Assembly: GCA_050248995.1 (NCBI GenBank)
Contig: JBFWRI010000027.1
Location: 1 to 25,182, forward strand
Length of the DNA stretch: 25,182 bases
Source of the DNA: JBFWRI01 sp050248995
GTDB taxonomy: Bacteria; Pseudomonadota; Alphaproteobacteria; JAIXQD01
Reading direction: 5' to 3'
In this document: in pieces, positions 1-7,135 of the stretch
How the letters are laid out: each line of letters begins with the position of its first letter
How positions within the stretch are numbered: position 1 is the first letter of the stretch
Made by a program: the position numbers and the translations under genes
The notes under the pieces: model-generated
Database searches by the model: none
What the model was told of the DNA's origin: nothing
What the model saw: only the letters and a program-made list of their open reading frames with translations

Positions 1-31
1 AAATGGGTTATCTAATGCTCCCTAATTTCGG

Positions 32-61
32 TTGATTTTCAACCCCCCACCTTCCTACAGT
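32..61 (+). promoter_or_regulatory. Putative sigma70-type promoter of mnmA, leaderless
   Basis: TTGATT (32-37) and TACAGT (56-61) are separated by 18 bases and resemble -35/-10 hexamers. The -10 ends six bases before the ATG at 68, so transcription would start on or next to the start codon. No Shine-Dalgarno sequence is present. The TTG at 32, which would extend the reading frame, falls inside the -35 element, which argues against it as the start. Based on pattern only. Confidence 0.5.
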
Positions 62-67
62 CCCTTC

Positions 68-1174
68 ATGAACAGCCTCGGCATCAACAAGGACCCGAAA
101 GACACGCGCGTCGTTGTCGCCATGAGCGGCGGCGTCGACAGTAGCGTCGTGGCCGCAATGCTGGCGAAGGAAGGCTATGACGTCGTCGGCATCACGCTGC
201 AGCTGTATGATCACGGCGAGGCGGTGAAGAAAAAGGGCGCCTGCTGTGCCGGTCAGGATATCTACGATGCCCGCCGCGTGGCTGAAGCTATCGGTTTTCC
301 GCACTATGTGCTGGATTACGAAAGCCGCTTTCGTCAGTCTGTTATCGACGACTTTGCCGACAGCTACCTGCGCGGTGAAACGCCCATCCCCTGCGTCAAG
401 TGCAACCAGCAGGTGAAGTTCAAGGACCTGCTGCAAACCGCGCGCGACCTGAACGCCGATGTATTGGCCACCGGCCATTATGTGCAGCGTAAAGTCGGTG
501 CGCATGGCGCCGAGCTGCACCAGCCCGCCGACCTGAACCGCGACCAGAGCTACTTCCTGTTCGGCACCACGCAGGACCAGCTGGACTTCTTGCGTTTCCC
601 GTTGGGCCACCTGCCGAAAGCCGAAACACGCGCGCTCGCGCTCGCGCTCGGCCTTGAAGTGGCCGACAAGCCCGACAGCCAGGATATCTGTTTCGTGCCG
701 CAGGGCCGTTACGTCGATGTCGTATCGCGCCTGCGCCCGAACGCACAGGTTCCGGGCGATATCGTACACACCGACGGCCGCGTGATGGGCCGGCACGAAG
801 GCATCATCAATTACACGATCGGCCAGCGCCGCGGCCTTGATGTGGGGGGGCAGGAAGAACCGCTGTATGTGGTGCGCCTTGATCCTGCTGCCAACCGCGT
901 CATTGTCGGCCCGCGCAGCGCCCTGGCCCGCACCTCGGTATTCGTGAAAGACATCAACTGGCTTGGCGGCGCCGTGAACGACAACGGCCGCGATGTGCTG
1001 GTCAAGCTGCGCAGCGCGGCTGCGCCCGTCCCCGGCACTTATTTCACGCATCCCGAAGGCCGCGGCGAAGTGCGCCTGCACGCGCCGTATGAAGGCGTGG
1101 CGCCCGGGCAGGCCTGCGTGATGTACGACGGCAGCCGCGTACTGGGTGGCGGCTGGATTATGGGCGCGGCGTAA
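68..1174 (+). CDS. mnmA: tRNA-specific 2-thiouridylase MnmA
   Basis: MnmA thiolates C2 of the wobble uridine (U34) of tRNA-Lys, -Glu and -Gln in the cytoplasm, adenylating the base and then transferring sulfur from a persulfide relay. The 368-residue protein has the N-terminal PP-loop SGGVDSS (residues 20-26), the first catalytic cysteine in CVKCN (C112) and the second in QDICFV (C208), and the ATGHY segment around residue 135. Length is normal for the family. The ATG at 68 is preferred over an in-frame TTG at 32 because the upstream part is non-conserved in character and overlaps the predicted promoter. A short CGCTCG tandem repeat near 630-650 encodes an Ala-Leu run. A terminator-like hairpin follows directly. 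Confidence 0.97.
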   Translation: MNSLGINKDPKDTRVVVAMSGGVDSSVVAAMLAKEGYDVVGITLQLYDHGEAVKKKGACCAGQDIYDARRVAEAIGFPHYVLDYESRFRQSVIDDFADSYLRGETPIPCVKCNQQVKFKDLLQTARDLNADVLATGHYVQRKVGAHGAELHQPADLNRDQSYFLFGTTQDQLDFLRFPLGHLPKAETRALALALGLEVADKPDSQDICFVPQGRYVDVVSRLRPNAQVPGDIVHTDGRVMGRHEGIINYTIGQRRGLDVGGQEEPLYVVRLDPAANRVIVGPRSALARTSVFVKDINWLGGAVNDNGRDVLVKLRSAAAPVPGTYFTHPEGRGEVRLHAPYEGVAPGQACVMYDGSRVLGGGWIMGAA

Positions 1175-1182
1175 ACGCCTTT

Positions 1183-1230
1183 AATCCGGGCTGTTTTTCA
1201 AATTGCGCAGGCAGCACGGATTTGTTATTT
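1183..1230 (+). terminator. Terminator-like hairpin after mnmA
   Basis: AATCCGGGCTG (1183-1193) pairs with CAGCACGGATT (1212-1222) with one mismatch in 11 positions. The loop is 18 bases and the 3' side runs into TTTGTTATTT. The stem begins nine bases after the mnmA stop. The T-tract is interrupted, so efficiency is uncertain. Confidence 0.55.
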
Positions 1231-1231
1231 A
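1203..1231 (+). promoter_or_regulatory. Putative promoter of the tRNA gene
   Basis: TTGCGC (1203-1208) and TATTTA (1226-1231) are spaced by 17 bases, placing a start near 1238, about ten bases before the mature tRNA. The element lies inside the loop and 3' arm of the mnmA terminator hairpin. A small GCCC/GGGC hairpin (1234-1247) sits in the predicted tRNA 5' leader. Confidence 0.4.
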
Positions 1232-1247
1232 ATGCCCTCTTTCGGGC

Positions 1248-1322
1248 GGCAGCGTAGCTCAGTGGTAGAGCAGGGGAATCATAATCCCTTGGTCGGGGGT
1301 TCAAATCCCTCCGCTGCTACCA
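1248..1322 (+). tRNA. tRNA with CAT anticodon, probably elongator tRNA-Met
   Basis: A 75-base cloverleaf can be folded by eye. The acceptor stem GGCAGCG pairs with CGCTGCT (first pair G-U). The D arm is GCTC-AGTGGTA-GAGC. The anticodon arm is GGGGA-ATCATAA-TCCCT with CAT at positions 34-36. The T arm is GGGGG-TTCAAAT-CCCTC. The discriminator A is followed by an encoded CCA (1320-1322). The sequence looks like elongator tRNA-Met of alphaproteobacteria. A tRNA-Ile2 whose C34 is modified to lysidine has the same anticodon and is not fully excluded. The initiator is unlikely because the anticodon stem lacks its three G-C pairs in the required place. No terminator follows before the next gene. Confidence 0.95.
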
Positions 1323-1380
1323 GAAACATCCCGCAACATAATCTGAATGATGCCATGCAAATTCAGCATTATAGGTTTCA

Positions 1381-1407
1381 TATAATCGGGGCATGATGCC
1401 CGCATGA
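1381..1407 (+). promoter_or_regulatory. -10 box TATAAT plus five-codon mini-ORF before the next gene
   Basis: A perfect TATAAT lies at 1381-1386; no good -35 is seen 16-18 bases upstream (CAAATT at 1358). Transcription would begin near 1393, where an ATG ATG CCC GCA TGA mini-ORF starts. Its stop TGA (1405-1407) overlaps the ATG (1404-1406) of the 234-residue gene. This could be a leaderless mini-ORF giving translational coupling, or chance. Confidence 0.4.
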
Positions 1408-2108
1408 CAAATAAACCCATTATGATTGTGTCGTCGTTCGACGAAGTGCCGGCCATGCTGCGCGCCGACGGCGTCGCCGCTGTTATCGTGCGCCCGACTT
1501 ATAAAAGCCGGCCAACGCCATTTCTGGCACAGGTTGCCGATCTGTCGGGTCCGCTGGTGCAGGGCAACCGCACCAGCCTGCAGGCGCCGTGGCAACATGA
1601 CTTCGGCATCAACTATACCCGCGTCATGCGCAACAGCTGGCGCGACCCGTTTGCCGGCGAGTGGTTTGGCAACCTGCTGCACGCGCATGAGCTGGTACAG
1701 AACATGGGCGAATATAATATGGCCCACATCGCATGGCATTCGGTCGATACAGACAAGGCGGCTTTCCCGCTGGTGCCGCATATCCACACCAATTCGCTGC
1801 GTGCCTATGGCATCTACAGCGGCCGGCGCCTGTTGGCCGCCGTGAAAAGCGAGGATTACGGAGCGCTGGAAGTGCGCCACAATCTGCCCAGCAGCGCCCG
1901 CGACGGCGCGCTGTCGGAAGCCCAGTTTCTGAAAAAGTACCGGGGCCAACTGGCCAAGGTGCGGCCGGGCGACTTTGTTTTTGTGCTGGGCGCACAGGAA
2001 GCGCAGGCTAAGGGCGCCCCGCCAATCGTGATGCACAGCATGCCGTCAAAGCCCGACAGCCGTCTGGCCTATGGCCAGATTGTGTGCTGCCGCGAAGCCC
2101 AAATCTAA
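1404..2108 (+). CDS. Hypothetical protein, DUF1826-like (tentative)
   Basis: I do not firmly recognise this 234-residue soluble protein. It has no signal peptide or membrane segment. The centre carries PHIHTN (residues 125-130) followed by an aromatic/Gly-rich strand (AYGIYSG). The C-terminal part carries GDFVFVLG (189-196) and then VMHSMP (209-214). This order, a His pair in a strand, a GD turn and a distal His followed by an Arg (R220), recalls DUF1826 proteins and the double-stranded beta-helix layout of Fe(II)/2-oxoglutarate enzymes. That assignment is inference by eye. The following gene has the same layout, so the two may be distant paralogues. Codon use matches the neighbours. The start is the ATG after the TATAAT box. 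Confidence 0.75.
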   Translation: MTNKPIMIVSSFDEVPAMLRADGVAAVIVRPTYKSRPTPFLAQVADLSGPLVQGNRTSLQAPWQHDFGINYTRVMRNSWRDPFAGEWFGNLLHAHELVQNMGEYNMAHIAWHSVDTDKAAFPLVPHIHTNSLRAYGIYSGRRLLAAVKSEDYGALEVRHNLPSSARDGALSEAQFLKKYRGQLAKVRPGDFVFVLGAQEAQAKGAPPIVMHSMPSKPDSRLAYGQIVCCREAQI

Positions 2109-2130
2109 TCAGCCACTTAATAAGCCCTGT

Positions 2131-2159
2131 TTGGTGAAAGTATTCGTGCCTGCTACAGT
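2131..2159 (+). promoter_or_regulatory. Putative leaderless promoter of the 249-residue gene
   Basis: TTGGTG (2131-2136) and TACAGT (2154-2159) have an ideal 17-base spacer. The -10 ends six bases before the ATG at 2166, and there is no Shine-Dalgarno sequence. TACAGT is also the -10 candidate of mnmA, at the same distance from its ATG. Confidence 0.5.
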
Positions 2160-2165
2160 CGGCGC

Positions 2166-2915
2166 ATGATCGCGTCTACCGACCCGCAGCTGCAGAACGT
2201 GCACATCCTGAGCGAGGAAACCTGCCCGGACAGCATTACCATGACGCGCGACCCGGCCAAGGTATTGCCGTTGCTGCTGGGCCCCAACCCGCCACTAGCA
2301 GTGTGGTTGCGCCTTCCCAAACAGCGCGGCCTTTTTACCCGCACCAAAGGGCCGGGGAATGTCTTCTACCATATGGAAGACGGCAAACCGGTGATTGATG
2401 AAGAAAACCCGCCGGCCAATTACTCAACGGGTCACTGGTGCGGGCGCAAGCCGCTGTATTTTGCTATGCCGAAACTTGTCACGTTGGCTGGACAGCTGGC
2501 CGGCACGATGCCGCTGCAAAAAGCACGCATCACCGCCAAGTATGAACGGGAAAATACCACCGATACGCATACCGACGGATTTGCCGATATCATCGGTACG
2601 ATGACACTGGCCGTCGGCTCTTCGCTTCTGGTCGATACCTCGGCGATGACCGAGGCCGAAGCCCAGGAAAAGCTGGAACTAAAATATATCCATGTTATCG
2701 CGCGTGATAATATTGCGCCTGTGTATTCGCCGCCGCTGGGCGATGCCATCTTCTGGCGCGGGAATAACTTTCCCAAAAAGAAGAAACTGCGGCCCGTCTG
2801 GCACGCCTCATGGCCTGTTCAGAATTACGAAGATATCCTGCGGCCGCTAGCGCTGTTTGATTTCACATTGACGCCCGCCGCCCGCAGGGCCGCGCCCTTG
2901 GTGTTTGAGTCCTAA
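2166..2915 (+). CDS. Hypothetical protein with H-x-D ... H pattern, DUF1826-like (tentative)
   Basis: This is an unrecognised 249-residue soluble protein. Residues 133-137 read DTHTD, an H-x-D metal-binding type motif (H135, D137). It is followed by a hydrophobic strand (IIGTMTLAV), GDAIFWRG (192-199) and a distal VWHASW (H213). The spacing fits a cupin/double-stranded beta-helix Fe(II)-binding triad. It parallels the preceding gene, whose first motif is HTN instead of HTD, suggesting tandem divergent paralogues. Enzymatic activity is inference only. The gene ends in a convergent overlap: its TAA (2913-2915) shares bases with the TAG of the minus-strand neighbour, so there is no room for a private terminator. 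Confidence 0.75.
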   Translation: MIASTDPQLQNVHILSEETCPDSITMTRDPAKVLPLLLGPNPPLAVWLRLPKQRGLFTRTKGPGNVFYHMEDGKPVIDEENPPANYSTGHWCGRKPLYFAMPKLVTLAGQLAGTMPLQKARITAKYERENTTDTHTDGFADIIGTMTLAVGSSLLVDTSAMTEAEAQEKLELKYIHVIARDNIAPVYSPPLGDAIFWRGNNFPKKKKLRPVWHASWPVQNYEDILRPLALFDFTLTPAARRAAPLVFES

Positions 2916-3730
2916 TCCGTCAGCCTTAACGTCAGGCAGCGGCTGGCGCCGCCGGCCAGGATGTAGCTGTCCAGCTCAAGGTTGTGCGTGGTGAAGCCAA
3001 TCTTGTTCAGCTGCGTCTTCAGACCCTCGCCCACCACCGGCATCACGATATCCTTGTCGTTCACCACGGCGTTGCAGGCGAACTGCCGCGCATCGGCGTC
3101 TTCCACATAGACAACGTTGTCGCCATACACGCTTTTGATCGCGTCCATCGCATCCTGCGTGAAAGCCGACGCCGTCAGCATCGCCCAGCCGTTGCGTAGT
3201 GGACAAAGACAGGTATCAAGGTGGTAGTAATACGCATTCTTCAATGCCAGCGGGATGACGCGCTTGCCGTAAATGCGCTCCAGCTCGTCCTTCATCAGGG
3301 CCGACGAACGGAAACCGTAACCCAGCCAGATCAGGTCGTAATGCGGGTCGTACAGCGCGTCGCCGCCGCCTTCAAACACGAACCGTGATTCAATCGCCTC
3401 GAAACCGTTGTCGCCGAACCACTTCAGGATATGCGGCGTTTCGCCGTCGCGCTCCTTGGTGCAGGCGCGCATCACCACAGCCTTCTTATCCATCACAAAG
3501 GCATGATTGGCAGCGAATACCATATCGGGAAGGCCCGGCTGGCCGGCGATTTCCTTGATACCCCACTGAAGGCCCTGCATGGTTTCGATCAACGTCTCCC
3601 ACTGGGCACGGGCCTTAGCCGTCCATGCGGCGCGTTCAGCGGCCCACACTGTCGGCTGCATCCACGGGTTGATAACATACGAGACTTCGTAATGCGTCGG
3701 CGGGCAGACAAGATAAGTAGGTTTTGTCAT
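2912..3730 (-). CDS. Amidinotransferase-superfamily hydrolase, DDAH/arginine deiminase-like
   Basis: This 272-residue protein belongs to the guanidine-modifying (GME) five-bladed propeller superfamily, which hydrolyses or transfers amidino groups of arginine derivatives through a cysteine thiouronium intermediate. The visible catalytic set is D69 (PDMVF), E120 with GGGD (FEGGGD, 119-124), H170 (YYHLDTC) and the C-terminal nucleophile C265 (GGASRCLTL). Length matches the DDAH-like branch (about 250-300 residues); the precise substrate (dimethylarginine, arginine or another guanidine) cannot be told. A GGAAAG Shine-Dalgarno precedes the ATG by eight bases. The gene is last in the ftsE-to-plsC operon, 20 bases after a small secreted protein gene, and overlaps its convergent neighbour by four bases. 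Confidence 0.9.
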   Translation of the reverse strand: MTKPTYLVCPPTHYEVSYVINPWMQPTVWAAERAAWTAKARAQWETLIETMQGLQWGIKEIAGQPGLPDMVFAANHAFVMDKKAVVMRACTKERDGETPHILKWFGDNGFEAIESRFVFEGGGDALYDPHYDLIWLGYGFRSSALMKDELERIYGKRVIPLALKNAYYYHLDTCLCPLRNGWAMLTASAFTQDAMDAIKSVYGDNVVYVEDADARQFACNAVVNDKDIVMPVVGEGLKTQLNKIGFTTHNLELDSYILAGGASRCLTLRLTD

Positions 3731-3750
3731 TAAAGAACTTTCCGGGCTGT

Positions 3751-4014
3751 CTATTGCTTTTTGGCCGGCGCGGCGATATCGGCAATGCTTCCATCATCGG
3801 CAGGCGGTTTTTGGTTAAATGTGCAATGCACCGTACCCGACGATTTGTCTTCGTTTTCAAACGGGCTCTTTGTAATCGCGGCGGTGTTGTAGTTCGTATC
3901 CTTGGCATGCTCGGGCATCAGGTAACCGGGCTTGTCATAGGTGCGCGTGCGGCGTGCTTCGGCGGCGGCTGGCATAGCACAGGCCAACACAAGGATAATC
4001 AGAAGAAAACGCAT
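3751..4014 (-). CDS. Small predicted secreted/periplasmic protein, unknown function
   Basis: An 87-residue protein starts with a clear Sec signal peptide: MRF, a hydrophobic core (LLIILVLACAM) and an Ala-rich cleavage region (PAAAEA, around residues 15-20). The mature part of about 67 residues is polar, with one Cys in TVHCTF and a C-terminal Ala/Lys tail. No family is recognised. The hydrophobic core contains a Cys (C12) but not a convincing lipobox, so a soluble periplasmic protein is likelier than a lipoprotein. The gene lies eight bases after plsC with AGGGG upstream of the ATG, so it is co-transcribed with the envelope operon. Confidence 0.75.
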   Translation of the reverse strand: MRFLLIILVLACAMPAAAEARRTRTYDKPGYLMPEHAKDTNYNTAAITKSPFENEDKSSGTVHCTFNQKPPADDGSIADIAAPAKKQ

Positions 4015-4022
4015 ATAGCCCC

Positions 4023-4718
4023 CTACAGTTTGCTTGACGCTGTTTCTATCGCGTCCTGCAGCTTTTTAAAAGCCTCTTCCCCTGTCAGGCCGGGCATAAT
4101 TGGCGGCAGTATCTGCACCGTGATAGTGCCCGGCTTCTTAATAAATTGATGGCGCGGCCAGAATTTTCCGGAATTGAGCGCCACCGGCACCAGCGGCACA
4201 TTCAGGGCGGTATACAATTCGATCGCCCCGCGCTTATAGGGCCGTGTTTCACCATAAGGCACGCGCGTACCCTGCGGAAAGATCACGATCGCCTGCCCGT
4301 CCTTCTTGGCGCGCAGACCGCCTTCGACCAGCGACTTCACCGCGCGACTTTTTCCGCGCTCGACGAAAATCGACCGCACCTTCTGTGCGTACCAGCCCCA
4401 TAGCGGCACATACTTCAGCTCGGCCTTCATCACAGTGACGGGGTTATCGAACATCACGTGCACCTTATAGGTTTCCCATACACTCTGGTGCTTGATAGCG
4501 ATAATGCAGCAGCCGGGGGGCAGATTCTCGCGCCCTTCCACAACATAATGCAGGCCAAGGATGTTGCGTTCCAACACCCCGAAGAAGCGAAAGAAAAGCT
4601 GCAGCGACTTTACCGCTGCACGGTGTGGCACGAGCGGCAGCCAGAAGATGCCGATGCACATGACGATGTTGCTGACGTAAAAAACGATCGTGAAGATCAC
4701 AGAACGGAGATATCTCAT
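4023..4718 (-). CDS. plsC: 1-acyl-sn-glycerol-3-phosphate acyltransferase (PlsC-like)
   Basis: PlsC acylates lysophosphatidic acid to phosphatidic acid at the inner membrane, the second acylation of phospholipid synthesis. The 231-residue protein has an N-terminal hydrophobic segment (residues 8-30) and the acyltransferase motif I KHQSVWET with H77. The acidic partner is E82 rather than the usual D of H-X4-D. Motif III is FPQGTR (147-152), followed by VPLVPVALN (motif IV, about 174-182). The E and Q variants are, from memory, common in alphaproteobacterial members. Its ATG overlaps the stop of the ydcF-like gene (ATGA), so translation is probably coupled. Confidence 0.92.
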   Translation of the reverse strand: MRYLRSVIFTIVFYVSNIVMCIGIFWLPLVPHRAAVKSLQLFFRFFGVLERNILGLHYVVEGRENLPPGCCIIAIKHQSVWETYKVHVMFDNPVTVMKAELKYVPLWGWYAQKVRSIFVERGKSRAVKSLVEGGLRAKKDGQAIVIFPQGTRVPYGETRPYKRGAIELYTALNVPLVPVALNSGKFWPRHQFIKKPGTITVQILPPIMPGLTGEEAFKKLQDAIETASSKL

Positions 4719-5368
4719 TGCGCATACCGCAACGTGGCGCGGCCCCAGGCGAACACATACTTGTTATACTCGCGCATCATCAGGTTGGTCGTGCCGGGAA
4801 ACTGTTGTAGATATGTCAGCGGCGCTTCCCACCATGCCCCCAGCTTTACGTTTTCGCGGGCCAGAGGGTAATAGACCAGTTCGACATCGGGCAGCGCCCC
4901 GTCTTTAAAGGCATGCGCAAACTCCAGCCGTGCGCGCGGAATATGATAGGACGCCGTCACAATAATCAGCGAATTGAGTTTCTTGTCGCGCGCCCATGCC
5001 ACCGCTTCCTCGGCATTACCGACCGTACTGCCTGCCGCATAACCAAGATCGACGCAGCAGGTCAGCAGGCGGCGCTGGGTTGCATCATCGACCTTTTGTG
5101 CCGTGATGATGGACTCCTTACTGGCACCCGGGTGTACGCCCGAAATCAGCATGGCCGTGCCGCGCATATCAGCCAGCAGCTGCAGGCCGACGCCCACGCG
5201 GCCCTCGCCGCCCGTCAGCACCACGATGCCGTCGGCTTTCGGGCTTTCGGGGGTGCGCTGCATCTGAACCTGCCCGACAAATACCACGAAACCCAGCAGC
5301 CATAGCGCCGCCAACGACGCCACGAAAGTCAGCAGCCAGCGCAGCACATAGCTAATCCACCCCATCAT
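4715..5368 (-). CDS. YdcF/SanA-family (DUF218) inner-membrane protein
   Basis: The DUF218 family includes YdcF, SanA and ElyC, which are linked to envelope and lipid-carrier homeostasis. The 217-residue protein has one N-terminal membrane segment (about residues 8-28) and a DUF218 domain. The domain motifs are GIVVLTGGEGRV, a SGVHPGASK segment, a VGNAEEAVAW helix and ASYHIPRAR near the C-terminus. I chose the ATG at 5368: it makes a four-base ATGA overlap with ftsX, as seen at the other junctions of this operon. An ATG at 5386 would add six residues. The context (ftsEX, plsC) supports a cell-envelope role; substrate unknown. Confidence 0.9.
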   Translation of the reverse strand: MMGWISYVLRWLLTFVASLAALWLLGFVVFVGQVQMQRTPESPKADGIVVLTGGEGRVGVGLQLLADMRGTAMLISGVHPGASKESIITAQKVDDATQRRLLTCCVDLGYAAGSTVGNAEEAVAWARDKKLNSLIIVTASYHIPRARLEFAHAFKDGALPDVELVYYPLARENVKLGAWWEAPLTYLQQFPGTTNLMMREYNKYVFAWGRATLRYAQ

Positions 5369-6309
5369 AGCTGCTGCCTTACCCATAACAGGACGGAAAG
5401 GCGCGCCACAACCACCGCCATCAGGATTGCAGGCAAAGGCAGCAGAAGGATCAGCGCATAATCAATCCAGCCGATATGCACCTGCGGCAATAACGGCAGC
5501 GACAGGGCGGTACCGATGCCCGTGATGCTCGCAATCGCCACAACACCCAGCAAAGCGCCGCAGATACTGCCCAGGAAAGCGATACGCGCCACGAACGTCT
5601 GGAACTGCCACGCCAGATAGGAATCCTGCGCGCCCATAATATGCAGGATATCGACGATATCGCGGTGAGCCAGCAGGCCGACGCGTGTCACCAGAATAAC
5701 CGTCAATACGGCGGCAAGACCCAACAGCAGCACGATCAACTGCGACGTAAAGTTCAGCGTATCGACAAAACCTTCCATATCCTTCAGCCACGCGCCATTA
5801 TCATCCAGTTTCACCCCGGGAATGGCGCGCTGCAGGCGGTCGGCCAGCTCGGGAAGATCCGCAACGGCTTCCGGTTTGACAGAAGCATTGATCAACACTG
5901 GCAATGGCAGGTCCTGGAAGTTGATGTCTTCGCCCAGCCAGGGTGCCAGCAGGCGGCGCATTTCGCTTTCGCCCAGTGGTGCGGCATGCGTGATGCCCGG
6001 CGTCGCACGTAGCACATCCAGCACTGCTGCCACGCGGGATGACAGCGAGGGCGGCTGCGCGCCATCGGCTGGCGCCAGCGGCCGCACTTCAACCGTGAAC
6101 TCGCCCGTATGGCTGTGTGACCAGCTGTCGGTCAGGGTGCTGAGAACGCGACTGCCGGTCAACCCCAGCGCCGCCAGAAACACCATCACAGCCAGCAGCG
6201 CACACAGCGCCAGCGCTGTGCCGTCGGCAGCCAGCGGCAGTTCGCGGCCGCGGCCGAACAACCAGCGGTAAATACGTTGTCCCGGGTGGCCCGTCCAGTA
6301 ACCGCTCAT
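5365..6309 (-). CDS. ftsX: Cell division ABC transporter permease FtsX
   Basis: FtsX is the membrane partner of FtsE. In model bacteria the pair does not transport a solute but transmits divisome signals to periplasmic murein hydrolases or their activators. The 314-residue protein has a short cytoplasmic N-terminus and TM1 near 33-53. A periplasmic domain of roughly 120 residues follows, then three closely packed C-terminal TM segments (about 190-210, 235-262, 285-308). This is the four-TM FtsX topology. It overlaps ftsE by four bases upstream and the ydcF-like gene downstream. Identification rests on topology, the FtsE partner and FtsX-like sequence such as DIVDILHIMGAQDSYLAWQF. Confidence 0.9.
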   Translation of the reverse strand: MSGYWTGHPGQRIYRWLFGRGRELPLAADGTALALCALLAVMVFLAALGLTGSRVLSTLTDSWSHSHTGEFTVEVRPLAPADGAQPPSLSSRVAAVLDVLRATPGITHAAPLGESEMRRLLAPWLGEDINFQDLPLPVLINASVKPEAVADLPELADRLQRAIPGVKLDDNGAWLKDMEGFVDTLNFTSQLIVLLLGLAAVLTVILVTRVGLLAHRDIVDILHIMGAQDSYLAWQFQTFVARIAFLGSICGALLGVVAIASITGIGTALSLPLLPQVHIGWIDYALILLLPLPAILMAVVVARLSVLLWVRQQL

Positions 6310-7070
6310 CGGCGCGCACTCCGGCCGTGGGTGTCGGGCATCTCCAATTGGCCATTCTTAAGCACCAGTTGCGGCTGGCGGATGCGATCCATCAGCGCCT
6401 TGTTGTGCGTGGCAATCACGACCGTGGTACCCAGCTTGTTCAGTTCGACAAACAAATGCATCAGTCGGTAGCCGATTTCATCATCCACGTTGCCGGTCGG
6501 CTCGTCGGCCAGCAACAGCGCCGGACGGTTGATAACAGCGCGCGCAATGGCCACACGCTGTTGCTGTCCGCCCGACAGTGCCATCGGGCTTGCATACAGA
6601 TGATCACCAAGGCCAACCCAGCGCAGCAGTTCGGGAACATGCGCCTTGATCTGCGCGGCGCTGGCGCCCGCCAGGCGCAGCGGCAGCGCAACATTCTCGA
6701 CGATACTGAGGTGTGGCAGCAGCCGGAAATCCTGGAACACGACACCGACACGGCGACGCAGGCGCGGCAACTGCTGGCGCGGTGTGGTCAGCACATCCTT
6801 GCCGAACAGCGTGATGCGGCCCTGCGATGGACGCATGCCCAGGTACATCAGTTTCAGGAGCGTTGACTTGCCCGCACCGCTGGCACCGGTCAGGAAATGG
6901 AAGGAGCCGGCCGGCAGGCTGAAGGTGACGTCGCGCAACACCCAGGCTTCGGAATGCGAGGCGGCGCCTTCCAGTTGTTCGGGGCCGTCGCTTTCGCGCA
7001 CATCACTGTAGCGGTGCGAGATACCGTGGAATTCCAGCAACGGCGGCGGTGAATTAACCTGATTAACCAT
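6306..7070 (-). CDS. ftsE: Cell division ATP-binding protein FtsE
   Basis: FtsE is the cytoplasmic ATPase of the FtsEX complex. The 254-residue protein has Walker A GASGAGKST (62-70), Q-loop FQDFRLLPH, signature LSGGQQQRVAIARA (165-178), Walker B LLLADEPTGN and an H-loop ATHN. The segment LTGASGAGKSTLLKL is typical of FtsE. Unusually, about 20 extra, Glu/Ser-rich residues (about 22-42) lie between the A-loop tyrosine (HRY) and the strand before Walker A. This makes the protein longer than the usual 220-230 residues. It heads the minus-strand operon and is divergent from the zinc-ribbon gene. No strong Shine-Dalgarno is seen. Confidence 0.95.
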   Translation of the reverse strand: MVNQVNSPPPLLEFHGISHRYSDVRESDGPEQLEGAASHSEAWVLRDVTFSLPAGSFHFLTGASGAGKSTLLKLMYLGMRPSQGRITLFGKDVLTTPRQQLPRLRRRVGVVFQDFRLLPHLSIVENVALPLRLAGASAAQIKAHVPELLRWVGLGDHLYASPMALSGGQQQRVAIARAVINRPALLLADEPTGNVDDEIGYRLMHLFVELNKLGTTVVIATHNKALMDRIRQPQLVLKNGQLEMPDTHGRSARR

Positions 7071-7099
7071 AGACCCCAGAAATAGCCCAAGCGCCCCCT

Positions 7100-7128
7100 A
7101 TTGTACAGAAAGGGGTATAGCTTATAAA
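7100..7128. promoter_or_regulatory. Overlapping divergent promoters of ftsE and the zinc-ribbon gene
   Basis: On the plus strand, TTGTAC (7101-7106) and TATAAA (7123-7128) are 16 bases apart, and the -10 ends seven bases before the ATG at 7136 (leaderless). On the minus strand, TACAAT (7105-7100) is a good -10 for ftsE, 29 bases before its ATG. The two promoters share the same six to seven base pairs, so polymerase binding at one should compete with the other. Confidence 0.45.
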
Positions 7129-7135
7129 TAAAGGC

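Noticed and set aside
8..1081. A 357-codon open frame on the minus strand opposite mnmA
   Set aside because: It is antisense to a gene with unmistakable MnmA motifs; its protein is compositionally random with no domain. High GC content keeps antisense frames open.
1317..2036. A 239-codon minus-strand frame opposite the 234-residue gene
   Set aside because: It ends inside the tRNA and lacks a promoter; the plus-strand gene has a TATAAT box and a paralogue-like neighbour.
3724..4149. A 141-codon plus-strand frame across the small secreted protein gene
   Set aside because: The minus strand carries a signal-peptide protein spaced correctly in an operon; the plus frame is a shadow.
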